Assembly (NCBI GenBank): GCA_964552055.1
Contig: CAZKFL010000030.1
Coordinates: 1 to 25,578 of the forward strand
Direction of reading: 5' to 3'
From: VGMD01 sp964552055
Lineage (GTDB): Bacteria; Chlamydiota; Chlamydiia; Chlamydiales; 2-12-FULL-49-11
DNA length: 25,578 nucleotides
Under the pieces are notes generated by a model that was given only the letters and a program-made list of their open reading frames with translations, searched no databases and had not been told where the DNA came from. Numbering within the stretch: the first letter of the stretch is position 1; every line of letters begins with the position of its first letter. The position numbers and the translations under genes are program-made. Below, in pieces: positions 14,396 to 21,642 of the stretch.

Positions 14396-16100
14396 GAAAT
14401 TCATCTATATTTCGGTTGAGAATGTCGATAGCGCCTTGCCAGAAGTCTTCTTTTTGAAGGTCCACTCCTAGGTGTTTTTTGGCGAGATCTTCCATTTCCA
14501 TGCTTCCGCTATCTTCAAGTAGTGCGATATATCTCTCTTCAAAATTATTATTCAGAAGAACGTTATAAGTTCCTAAGCTAAAAAGATATCCAAAAGTGTA
14601 GGGCCAGTTGTAAAAAGTTGCATCTGTGAAATAGAAGTGCATTTTATAGCACCAGAAGTGAGGAAGATAAGTATCTAGCGCGCCGGAGTATGCTTTGGTT
14701 TGAGATGCAACCATAAGTTCATTAATTTCATCAGGGGTAAGAAATCCCTTTTTTCGTTTTTCATGAAAACCTGTTTCAAAAAGGAACCTGCTGTGAATAT
14801 TCATGTTAAAGGCAAGATAGCTAGTGATTTTATCATCAAGAAGAAGAAGCTTTTGCTTGGGGGTAGTTGCTGATTTTAGAGCGCTATCTGCGACAATCAT
14901 TTCACACATAGTTGAAGCGGCTTCTGCAATATTCATTGGATAGGCCTGAGATAAAGGGGGTTTATTTCGCAGCACATGAGAGTGATACGCATGACCTAAT
15001 TCGTGAGCAAGAGTACTTTGGCTGTCAAATGTATCTGTATAAGTCATAAGGATGCGCGATTCTTTTAGAAGGGGAATCCCGGTACAAAAACCGCCTGCCC
15101 TTTTTTTCGATCCCTGTTTTGCATCAACCCAACCATTTTTTAATGCATTTTCTGCAAACGCTGCCATTTTTGGGGAGACTTTATTAAACTGCTCTATAAT
15201 ATTTTTGCAGCCCACTTCCCATGGAATTTTTGATTCTTCAAGCGTCCCAAGAGGCGCGTCAATATCGCACCAGGAAAGTTTTTTAAGGCCTAAAAGCTTT
15301 GCTTTATGCTCTAAATACTTAACAAGCGGCGCTTTGTTTTTCGAGACCACGTCCCACATCGTATGTAAGGTTTTCTCTTGCAATCTGTTTTTTGCGAGCG
15401 TTTCATGTAAGTAGTTCTTCCAATTTCTTTGCTTATAAAGAGTGAGCCTATAATCGACGATGTTATTCAGAATTTGGGCAAATATGGACTCATGTTTAGT
15501 GAGTTCTGTTTCCATACTATCAAATGCTTCTTTTCGGACAGACCTTTCTGAGTTTGAAAAAAGCTTTTCTAACTTGCTTAAGTTTAGTTCGGTGTCCTTC
15601 ATTTTAAAGGAGAGTCCACCCATAAATGTATAATACAATGTGGAATAGGCAGAATGGCCAGAAATTGAGAGCTCATTTACTAAAAGCTCCTTCTCTAAGG
15701 ACATCTTCTCTTTTGCAAGACGTCTCATCTCTTTCAATCCAAAGGCGATTTCAAATTCTTTTTCCAAAAGTTTTTCAAACTCTTTATCTGAAAGGGAGAG
15801 AAGGAGCGCGTCAATTTTTTGTGAGGAACTTTCAAGCTCTGCTGCAATCGAATTAAACTTTGCTTCCGCTTGGATAGCTCTAGCATCTGAAGTGTCTATA
15901 GATGAAAGGCATACAATCAATGAGCCCGCCTCATGCGTTTCGTCTAAAAGTTCTTGATACGGTTTGCATACATCCGGAAGTGTTAAGGGTAGCTTCTGAA
16001 TTCTTGCTAAAAGAGCGTCCAAATTTTTATTAATTGCATCATAAGATGTCCCCGATCCATGTAGGACTTGATCGAGATTCCACGTTTGTTTATATTCCAT
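14376..16100 (-). CDS. pepF: Oligoendopeptidase F-type M3 metallopeptidase
   Basis: 574 residues, in the PepF/M3B size range. The zinc motif HELGH (366-370, in TLAHELGHAYHSHVLR) has both histidines and the catalytic Glu367; Glu393 in NIAEAASTMCE is the expected third ligand. The N-terminal half is the helical M3 lid domain, and the C-terminal region has the YNWPYTFGYLFSLG block usual in PepF. It cleaves short peptides in the cytoplasm. No signal peptide. AAGG lies upstream of the ATG. It is divergent from mutL with 29 bp between starts, and its 3' end overlaps the small gene at 14213-14395. Confidence 0.93.
   Translation of the reverse strand: MEYKQTWNLDQVLHGSGTSYDAINKNLDALLARIQKLPLTLPDVCKPYQELLDETHEAGSLIVCLSSIDTSDARAIQAEAKFNSIAAELESSSQKIDALLLSLSDKEFEKLLEKEFEIAFGLKEMRRLAKEKMSLEKELLVNELSISGHSAYSTLYYTFMGGLSFKMKDTELNLSKLEKLFSNSERSVRKEAFDSMETELTKHESIFAQILNNIVDYRLTLYKQRNWKNYLHETLAKNRLQEKTLHTMWDVVSKNKAPLVKYLEHKAKLLGLKKLSWCDIDAPLGTLEESKIPWEVGCKNIIEQFNKVSPKMAAFAENALKNGWVDAKQGSKKRAGGFCTGIPLLKESRILMTYTDTFDSQSTLAHELGHAYHSHVLRNKPPLSQAYPMNIAEAASTMCEMIVADSALKSATTPKQKLLLLDDKITSYLAFNMNIHSRFLFETGFHEKRKKGFLTPDEINELMVASQTKAYSGALDTYLPHFWCYKMHFYFTDATFYNWPYTFGYLFSLGTYNVLLNNNFEERYIALLEDSGSMEMEDLAKKHLGVDLQKEDFWQGAIDILNRNIDEFLKIPSL
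16068..16096 (+). promoter_or_regulatory. Putative promoter of mutL-ispF
   Basis: TTGATC (16068-16073), 17-base spacer, TATATT (16091-16096). Start point near 16104, leader about 25 bases, containing the Shine-Dalgarno sequence at 16117-16122. It lies in the first codons of the divergent pepF gene. Confidence 0.45.
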
Positions 16101-16129
16101 AGATAAAACTTACCTTAAGGGATTTTTAA

Positions 16130-17791
16130 GTGCCAGCAAAAATAAGAGTATTACCAGAAAACGTGATTAATCAAATTGCTGCTGGGGAAATTATTGAAAA
16201 TCCTGCTTCTTTGATCAAAGAATTAATTGAAAATTCTCTTGATGCAGGGTCTACTAAAATCTCCGTTGAAATTGTGGGTGGTGGCCATTTATTGATTGAA
16301 GTGACTGATAATGGTTCTGGCATGGCAAAAGATGACGCTATTTTATGTTTTGAACGTCATGCAACATCAAAAATTTCTGAGTTCACTGATCTTTTAACCT
16401 TAAAAAGCATGGGATTTAGAGGTGAAGCGCTTGCTTCCATTGCAGCTGTTTCAAAGCTAGAGTTAGAAACTTCCGAGAAAGATGCTATTGGAACTAAAGT
16501 GATTTGTCATGGAGGCAAAATATTTCGTGCGGATCCTTTTTCTAGAAATCAAGGAACTACGATCCGCGTTGCTGATCTTTTCTATAATACACCAGCGCGA
16601 AAAAAATTTCAAAAAGCAGCTACCCAAGCAACACAAGATATTGTAAAAATGATTACGAGGGTCGCTCTTGCTCATTCAGATGTCGCTTTTATCCTAACTT
16701 CCAACGGCAAAGATTTAGTTAGAACATCAGCTAAAAGCGAAAAAAGGATTGAAGAAGTTTTAGGAAAGGGATTTTTGTATGATACAAAGGAAATCTTTTG
16801 GGAAAAAGAGGGTTATAAAATTACAGGTATTGTTGGCTCTCCTCAGAATGTGAAATCGAATCGATTACAGCAATATTTACTAATTAATAAAAGACCTGTC
16901 ATTTCGCAGTTAGTTGAAAGGGCTATCCAAAGCGGATTTGGAACACGTATTGGCACAAGAGATTATCCGCTCTTTGTTCTTTCTATGGAAATCCCTCCAG
17001 AAAAAATAGATGTTAATGTTCATCCGCAAAAGATTTTTGTGCGGTTTTGTGAAGAAGAAAAAGTTCATCAATTTGTAAAGTCCGCTATCGAACGGAGTTT
17101 TTTTGAAGAGCCAAAAAAAATTATAATCCCCAAGTTTGATCCTCCAAGCCTGAGTTTTAAGCAAGATCCAATCGTTTATAAACCCAGAGTTCAGATTAAT
17201 GAAGAACTTCTGATTAAAGACGATGCTGAAGTTATTGGATTTTATGAAGACATCGCAATTGTTAGGATGCCGCAATCACTTCCGTATTTTCCTGAAGAGA
17301 AACTCATGTTTGTCGATACAGCAAAACTCGATGCTAAAGTAGAGTTTCAGAGAATTTTAAATCGACTTAGAGAGGAGAAACAGCCTGAAATGGAAAACCT
17401 CCTTTTCCCAGAAGTTCTTAAATTCTCAGGGGCAGAGGAAGAAGCGATACTAAGGCACCAAACTTTGCTACAAAATTGCGGGATAGCAATCAGGCCTTTT
17501 GGAAATAAAACATTTATGATAGATGCGCTTGCACCTATGTTTTCAGCTGATACTGTGAAAAAGATTCTTGATCTCCTCCTTACAGAATTCCATAAAGAAT
17601 TTACCCTAGAAAGCGTAGCGAAAGTAGTGATCAACTTTAGACCCCCAAAAATATATAGTAAAGAGGCGCTTACTTACCTTTTGCAAGAGGTGTTAAAAAT
17701 GGAAGATCCATTTTATGCTCCTAACGGCAAATTAATTATGGTCCCATTTAACAAGGAGGAGCTTTTTGAAAGTCGGATTCGGACAAGATAG
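16130..17791 (+). CDS. mutL: DNA mismatch repair protein MutL
   Basis: 553 residues from a GTG start at 16130, supported by AAGGGA seven bases before it and by the universal MutL opening (IRVLPENVINQIAAGEII). The GHKL ATPase is intact: Glu34 in KELIENSLDAG, DNGSGM at 60-65, GFRGEALASIAAVS and the transducer segment with KRPV and VDVNVHP-type motif (IDVNVHPQK). The C-terminal dimerisation domain is present but the DQHAxxE endonuclease block reads VDTAKLDAKVEF at 395-406, so nicking activity is not expected. It would link MutS recognition to downstream repair. The last 26 bases overlap ispF in another frame, so the two genes are co-transcribed. Confidence 0.95.
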   Translation: MPAKIRVLPENVINQIAAGEIIENPASLIKELIENSLDAGSTKISVEIVGGGHLLIEVTDNGSGMAKDDAILCFERHATSKISEFTDLLTLKSMGFRGEALASIAAVSKLELETSEKDAIGTKVICHGGKIFRADPFSRNQGTTIRVADLFYNTPARKKFQKAATQATQDIVKMITRVALAHSDVAFILTSNGKDLVRTSAKSEKRIEEVLGKGFLYDTKEIFWEKEGYKITGIVGSPQNVKSNRLQQYLLINKRPVISQLVERAIQSGFGTRIGTRDYPLFVLSMEIPPEKIDVNVHPQKIFVRFCEEEKVHQFVKSAIERSFFEEPKKIIIPKFDPPSLSFKQDPIVYKPRVQINEELLIKDDAEVIGFYEDIAIVRMPQSLPYFPEEKLMFVDTAKLDAKVEFQRILNRLREEKQPEMENLLFPEVLKFSGAEEEAILRHQTLLQNCGIAIRPFGNKTFMIDALAPMFSADTVKKILDLLLTEFHKEFTLESVAKVVINFRPPKIYSKEALTYLLQEVLKMEDPFYAPNGKLIMVPFNKEELFESRIRTR

Positions 17792-18233
17792 TCACCGTTT
17801 TGAACCCCAAAAGGGAACTAAAATTTGCAAGATCGGAGGCGTTGAATTCCTCGATATTCCAGGTCTCGATGCTGACTCAGATGGTGATGTCGTTTATCAT
17901 GCGATCTGCAACGCAATCACATCAATCACCCACGTTCACATCCTAGGCGATCTTGCCATTAAAATGTGCAGATCAGGCATTACTGACAGTAAAGAGTACC
18001 TACTAGAAGCTAAGAAAACCTTAAAAGGGCAAAAAATTGTCCATATCGCCCTCGCAATAACAGGTAAGCAGCCAAGACTTCAGTCATCGCTTACCAAAAT
18101 GCGCGCACATATCGCAGAGCTTCTTGAACTAGAAATGGATCAAGTTGGAATTACATGTACTTCGGGCAACAACCTAGATGATTGCGGCCGCGGACTTGGT
18201 GTATCATGCGCCTGCATATTATACTGCTCATGA
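17766..18233 (+). CDS. ispF: 2-C-methyl-D-erythritol 2,4-cyclodiphosphate synthase
   Basis: 155 residues from a TTG at 17766 preceded by a strong AAGGAGGAG. The enzyme makes MEcPP in the non-mevalonate isoprenoid pathway. Metal ligands fit: Asp8 and His10 (GFGQDSHRF) and His45 (DGDVVYHAICNA); Asp62 matches the LGD of the family, and the C-terminal TSGNNLDDCGRGLGV corresponds to the usual T-x-E-x-LGFTGRxEGI loop. Two blocks are altered: GHSDGD is ADSDGD, and the LFPDTD segment is absent. I believe chlamydial IspF proteins are generally divergent in this way. It overlaps mutL by 26 bases. Lineage-specific genes separate it from the cysJ-like gene that neighbours ispF in Chlamydia. Confidence 0.88.
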   Translation: MKVGFGQDSHRFEPQKGTKICKIGGVEFLDIPGLDADSDGDVVYHAICNAITSITHVHILGDLAIKMCRSGITDSKEYLLEAKKTLKGQKIVHIALAITGKQPRLQSSLTKMRAHIAELLELEMDQVGITCTSGNNLDDCGRGLGVSCACILYCS

Positions 18234-18262
18234 TTCTATACTCGTCACATTTCAAAGCACCA

Positions 18263-18291
18263 GATTTTTCTAAGAAGAATCATTTTAGTTT
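18263..18291 (+). terminator. Possible intrinsic terminator after ispF
   Basis: Stem GATTTTTC (18263-18270) with GAAGAATC (18274-18281), eight pairs including one G-U, loop TAA, followed by ATTTTAGTTT. AT-rich and therefore weak, but correctly placed 30 bases after the ispF stop and oriented for the + strand. Confidence 0.35.
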
Positions 18292-18336
18292 GATTAGGCA
18301 TAGCCGATCGCGAATGAGGGCCCTGCTTGAATTCTA

Positions 18337-19374
18337 TTACTCTGAAGTAGGCGGCGTTGGAATAAGAGAATGAAGATGTTCACCGAATATTTCAATAATA
18401 TTTTTAATAAAAGGTCTTACGTGTTTGATGTTAATTTTGTAAACACCTACTAACGTAGTAAGAAATTTTTCCGCGTCTCCTGGTTTGTATAAATTGAGAT
18501 GAGTGTAAAACAAAGGAATCAAAAAGCCATATTTTCTTAAAAACATATCAAATATCGGAAATTTAGAATCGCAACTTTTGTATACCTCATCCTCAAGTTT
18601 TGGCCAAAACGAAGATCGTACAATTTTAGCCGGTATTAATATCCTTAGTTCATTGTATTTCAGCAAAACAGTAGCAAAAAATGTATTAATTTTATCTTTT
18701 TCGGACGCCCCATATACCTTTAGATATAGATTATAGAATGATATAAGGTAACTCCCTTTTTGAAGTTCATTAAGATCAGTTTCAGTCCAACCTAAATATT
18801 TTGTACGAGCAGTGTCTGAAGATGCTGACAGCGGATCTAAAGGAATTCCGTCTGTTCCTGGTTTCTTTCTTTTTTTTTCTTGGGTAGTCGCAGAGCTTCT
18901 GTCAAAATGGTGAGATGCTGTTAAATCCATTGCTTTTGAAGAGCCTCCACCTCCCCCAGAAAAAGGAGCTAGAAGAATTTTTGAAGGATGTCCACTTGCG
19001 TGAGTAGGAGGGGCTTCTAAATCCAAATAAGATGGGGCGGCATCACCGCAAAGAAAATCTAAAGCTGCGCTGATGCCTTCGCCATCCCTTTCCCCATCAG
19101 TAACAGAGCCAACTGTTAGCCCAAATAAAGTTGTTAAATCCGCATAGGCTGTAGGTGATGTTGCATCGAAAGGAGTATCATTAGAACCTAAAGTTATTCC
19201 TTCGATGCCTACGCCTTCGCTTTTGGAGGCAGCGTCAACTGTTTTCTTAAATATATCTTTCATATCACGATCTGTGAGCCCTCTTAACAATTCATCATCA
19301 TCAACTACATTACCATGAATGTCTAAGGAATTAATAAGATGTATTTGAGGAGGACTTGATGTAAGATGAATCAT
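18337..19374 (-). CDS. Hypothetical protein with disordered N-half and helical C-half
   Basis: 345 residues, not recognised. Residues 1-190 are low in hydrophobics and rich in Ser, Gly, Asp and Thr, with a glycine run at 140-144 and a basic cluster KKRKK at 167-171. Residues about 191-345 look like a folded, mostly helical domain (LISFYNLYLKVYG, FFATVLLKYNELRILIPAK, FDMFLRKYGFLIPLFYTHL). No signal peptide or transmembrane helix is evident. A TATAAT box lies at 19392-19397, about 17 bases before the ATG, without a clear -35 and with no good Shine-Dalgarno sequence. It sits with the next gene between ispF and cysJ. An effector-like role is only a hypothesis from its architecture and apparent lineage restriction. 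Confidence 0.75.
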   Translation of the reverse strand: MIHLTSSPPQIHLINSLDIHGNVVDDDELLRGLTDRDMKDIFKKTVDAASKSEGVGIEGITLGSNDTPFDATSPTAYADLTTLFGLTVGSVTDGERDGEGISAALDFLCGDAAPSYLDLEAPPTHASGHPSKILLAPFSGGGGGSSKAMDLTASHHFDRSSATTQEKKRKKPGTDGIPLDPLSASSDTARTKYLGWTETDLNELQKGSYLISFYNLYLKVYGASEKDKINTFFATVLLKYNELRILIPAKIVRSSFWPKLEDEVYKSCDSKFPIFDMFLRKYGFLIPLFYTHLNLYKPGDAEKFLTTLVGVYKINIKHVRPFIKNIIEIFGEHLHSLIPTPPTSE

Positions 19375-19391
19375 ATAAACGCTTTAATTTA

Positions 19392-19397
19392 ATTATA
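19392..19397 (-). promoter_or_regulatory. -10-like TATAAT before the gene at 18337-19374
   Basis: Perfect TATAAT on the - strand, 17 bases from the ATG. No hexamer close to TTGACA is found at 16-18 bases, so activity would depend on an activator or another sigma contact. Confidence 0.3.
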
Positions 19398-19476
19398 ATG
19401 TAAAAATCTTAATGAAATTGCCTATTTTTGTAAATAAATTTAGACATCACTGACTCATCTATATACCGTATAATAG

Positions 19477-19491
19477 AAGTCCGGTGGACTT
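19477..19491. other. Small inverted repeat at the end of the gene at 19490
   Basis: AAGTCC-GGT-GGACTT, six perfect pairs with a three-base loop, overlapping the stop codon of the 19490-20302 gene. On the - strand it is followed by CTATTATA rather than a T run, so it is at best a weak terminator. Confidence 0.3.
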
Positions 19492-20302
19492 AAATTGGCT
19501 TGGGTACTAATCTAATTGCTCCGCTATCATATGCAAAAACGGGGAGATTAGGTTTCTGCTTACAAATTAATTGGTATATTTCTTTTAATTTAGCTGTTTC
19601 TTGCTCAAATTCGGGTCTGACGATAATGCCAATAATTGCGTCCTGTTTCTTTTCTTCAGTGTTTGGTTGTATTGTCAGTTCAGGATATATCATTAATGAT
19701 CCGCGGCCCAAAGCCTTTCTTTCTTCATTAAGACAAGATAGATTTGTTGAAAGAGCAGAATTGATGCGGCCATTAGCTGCAAAATTTTGACGTCTGCTCA
19801 CTCCTGTACTGCTGCTAATTGCCTTTGTAATGTAAAGTTTATCAGGGTTGTAAATAAGTCCAAAGTCACCCTTAGCAACTACAGGCAAGATTATAGGAAT
19901 GTCTTTTACTAAAAGAGTTGCTGAGAGAGGGGCGCTACCTCTAGAAAAACCTAAGCCGAATTCATGGGTAAGAAATAAATCTGGCGGATAGACTGTGAGA
20001 TGAGTTATGTCGTTAGCTTGACAGCCACCGAGCATACGAATTACGATTCCGCCAGCTGTCTCTTCATATTGATTCATTACAATTAGAGCATTTTCCAAAT
20101 ATGAATTAGCGGAAACCATTTGTTTAAAACCTATACTGCTAGTAATGTCAAATAAATTTGAGATGTAATTAAAAATTACTTTAGCAATTGATTTGATAGG
20201 TGATATAATTGCATATGCAACATCAGAAAGCTTACAAAATGCCATCGAAAATATGCTTGGTAGGGGGGTTAATGCAGCTTTTGGTCTAATAGTAAGTGTC
20301 AT
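19490..20302 (-). CDS. Hypothetical protein of unknown family
   Basis: 270 residues, not recognised. The N-terminal segment (about 27-51, DVAYAIISPIKSIAKVIFNY) is hydrophobic and amphipathic; the remainder is mixed with strand-like stretches (GGIVIRMLGG, ATLLVKDIPIILPVVAKG, IIGIIVRPEF) and ends PNLPVFAYDSGAIRLVPKPI. No catalytic motif stands out. It has the best promoter in the window (TTGATA-17-TATAAT at 20325-20353) and AAGG before its ATG, so it is probably well expressed independently of cysJ. It is followed on the same strand by the 345-residue hypothetical gene after 115 bases. Both could be lineage-specific or secreted proteins; this is a guess from context. Confidence 0.75.
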   Translation of the reverse strand: MTLTIRPKAALTPLPSIFSMAFCKLSDVAYAIISPIKSIAKVIFNYISNLFDITSSIGFKQMVSANSYLENALIVMNQYEETAGGIVIRMLGGCQANDITHLTVYPPDLFLTHEFGLGFSRGSAPLSATLLVKDIPIILPVVAKGDFGLIYNPDKLYITKAISSSTGVSRRQNFAANGRINSALSTNLSCLNEERKALGRGSLMIYPELTIQPNTEEKKQDAIIGIIVRPEFEQETAKLKEIYQLICKQKPNLPVFAYDSGAIRLVPKPI

Positions 20303-20324
20303 AAATGCCTTAGCGTAAATATAG

Positions 20325-20353
20325 ATTATAGGTTACTGATTAGTAAATATCAA
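20325..20353 (-). promoter_or_regulatory. Strong putative promoter of the gene at 19490-20302
   Basis: On the - strand: TTGATA (20348-20353), exactly 17 bases, TATAAT (20325-20330). Nine or ten consensus positions match. The -35 overlaps the last codons and stop of the cysJ-like gene. Start point near 20318, leader about 16 bases with AAGG. Confidence 0.65.
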
Positions 20354-21500
20354 GTTGGAGGCGCTTTTCGTGGCGGAGTTGTTTAAGGAAGGCTTTTGCG
20401 GTGTCTTCTGAGAGCTTACCTTCTGTTTCGGCAATGTAATGGAGCGCTTTTTGGACATCCTTTGCCATGGCTTTTGCGTCGCCACAAATGTAGATGGATG
20501 CGTTTTCATTTTTGATCCAGGACCAGAGTTCGGTTTTGTCTTTTAGCATTAAATCTTGAACATAGACTTTTTCGGTAGAGTCTCTTGAAAATGCGAGACT
20601 TAGTTTTAGAAAGCCTCTTTCTGCGTATTGGGTAAGTTCGTCTCCGTAATGAAAGTCAAATTCCTTTTGACGATCACCGGTAAATAGCCAGTTTTTTCCC
20701 GGAGCGTTTGTTGCTTCGCGCTCTTGCAGAAAGCCACGAAGTGATGCAAGTCCTGTTCCAGGACCAATCATGATGATAGGAGTAGAGGAGTCTTCAGGGA
20801 GATAGAAATTGTGATTCTGTTGAAGGAATAATCTAACTGGGGTTCCTGGGGCGCTTTGCTTGAAAAAACTTGCGGTAATGCTTTCTTTTTCGCGTCCTGC
20901 ATCCAAATAGGAGAAAGAGGCAACCATAAAATGTGCATATTCGCCGACTTTTTTCATAGAAGAAGCAATTGAGTAATATCTAGGAAGCATGGGAGGGATA
21001 ATATCAACTAATTCTTGAAGAGGAATGGATGGATGCCAGAATGCAGTCAAAAATGTCGCTAAATTGTTTGCTACTGTAAAGGCGTGGCTTTTTTCCTTGT
21101 TATCTAAAAGTTCGTTAACAATTGTCTGGGGATTATACTTTTGAATCAGTCTAAAATAATCGGATGTGATTCTAGAAAGGTTTGCATGTTTCCGGATAAA
21201 TTCTTCAAAGGTAATAATATGGCCGGATTTTGTGTGAATCATAAAACTTTTACAGGAGGTGCCAATTGATATAAAAACCTCAGAAACATAGGGATCTAAA
21301 TTTTCGGGCAATATGCCAAAGCTAGATCCGACTTCATACGTGATATCGGAGTTGCGTAAATCACATACAATATGCAAAATTTCTTTAGAGGACCCTGTTT
21401 TTGTCACATGTGAGCACTCTACTATTGGTGCTAGATATGGATTCTGACGATCATATGGGGTTGTAACTTTTTTTGATTCAGAAGGTAAGGTCATAGGCAT
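20340..21500 (-). CDS. cysJ: CysJ-like NADPH-flavin oxidoreductase without a flavodoxin domain
   Basis: 386 residues. The FAD/NADP ferredoxin-reductase-like module of the CPR/CysJ family: FAD motif RYYSIASS (174-181), FAD-phosphate loop region about 200-215, NADPH motif GPGTGLASLRGFL (246-258), YICGDA (337-342) and an aromatic C-terminal residue in RLQLDIY. The N-terminal FMN flavodoxin domain of true sulfite reductase flavoproteins is missing, and no CysI is present, so the electron acceptor is unknown and sulfite reduction is doubtful. Chlamydia has a similar stand-alone cysJ next to ispF. The start is uncertain (ATG at 21500 or 21494, neither with a Shine-Dalgarno sequence). Its ATG shares bases with the ATG of the divergent lipoprotein gene. 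Confidence 0.88.
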   Translation of the reverse strand: MPMTLPSESKKVTTPYDRQNPYLAPIVECSHVTKTGSSKEILHIVCDLRNSDITYEVGSSFGILPENLDPYVSEVFISIGTSCKSFMIHTKSGHIITFEEFIRKHANLSRITSDYFRLIQKYNPQTIVNELLDNKEKSHAFTVANNLATFLTAFWHPSIPLQELVDIIPPMLPRYYSIASSMKKVGEYAHFMVASFSYLDAGREKESITASFFKQSAPGTPVRLFLQQNHNFYLPEDSSTPIIMIGPGTGLASLRGFLQEREATNAPGKNWLFTGDRQKEFDFHYGDELTQYAERGFLKLSLAFSRDSTEKVYVQDLMLKDKTELWSWIKNENASIYICGDAKAMAKDVQKALHYIAETEGKLSEDTAKAFLKQLRHEKRLQLDIY

Positions 21501-21633
21501 GAAAAAAATATGGGTTATTATTTTGGTTTCAAGTTTTTTATTTACTTCTTGTAGTGAGCGGGGAAACGATCGCGGCTATATTATGGGTGATTCGGTTGAA
21601 CAAAAAGACTCACGTCAGACAATTATACCATAA
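21499..21633 (+). CDS. Small putative lipoprotein, 44 residues
   Basis: MKKIWVIILVSSFLFTSC is a textbook lipoprotein signal peptide with Cys18 after a slightly relaxed lipobox (FTSC), followed by a short hydrophilic tail (SERGNDRGYIMGDSVEQKD) and a TAA at 21631. AAGG/TAAGG lies 8-12 bases before the ATG. It is divergent from the cysJ-like gene, sharing the central CATG, and converges with gltX (9-base gap). In Chlamydia the small lipoprotein gene omcA neighbours gltX; this protein has only one cysteine and no visible similarity, so homology is not claimed. Confidence 0.6.
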   Translation: MKKIWVIILVSSFLFTSCSERGNDRGYIMGDSVEQKDSRQTIIP

Positions 21634-21642
21634 CCCTTCTTT

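Noticed and set aside
18182..18373. 63-codon + strand frame after ispF
   Set aside because: Starts inside ispF without a ribosome binding site and overlaps the end of the 345-residue gene in antisense.
21499..21633. OmcA homologue
   Set aside because: Position beside gltX matches, but the protein has one cysteine and no cysteine-rich body.
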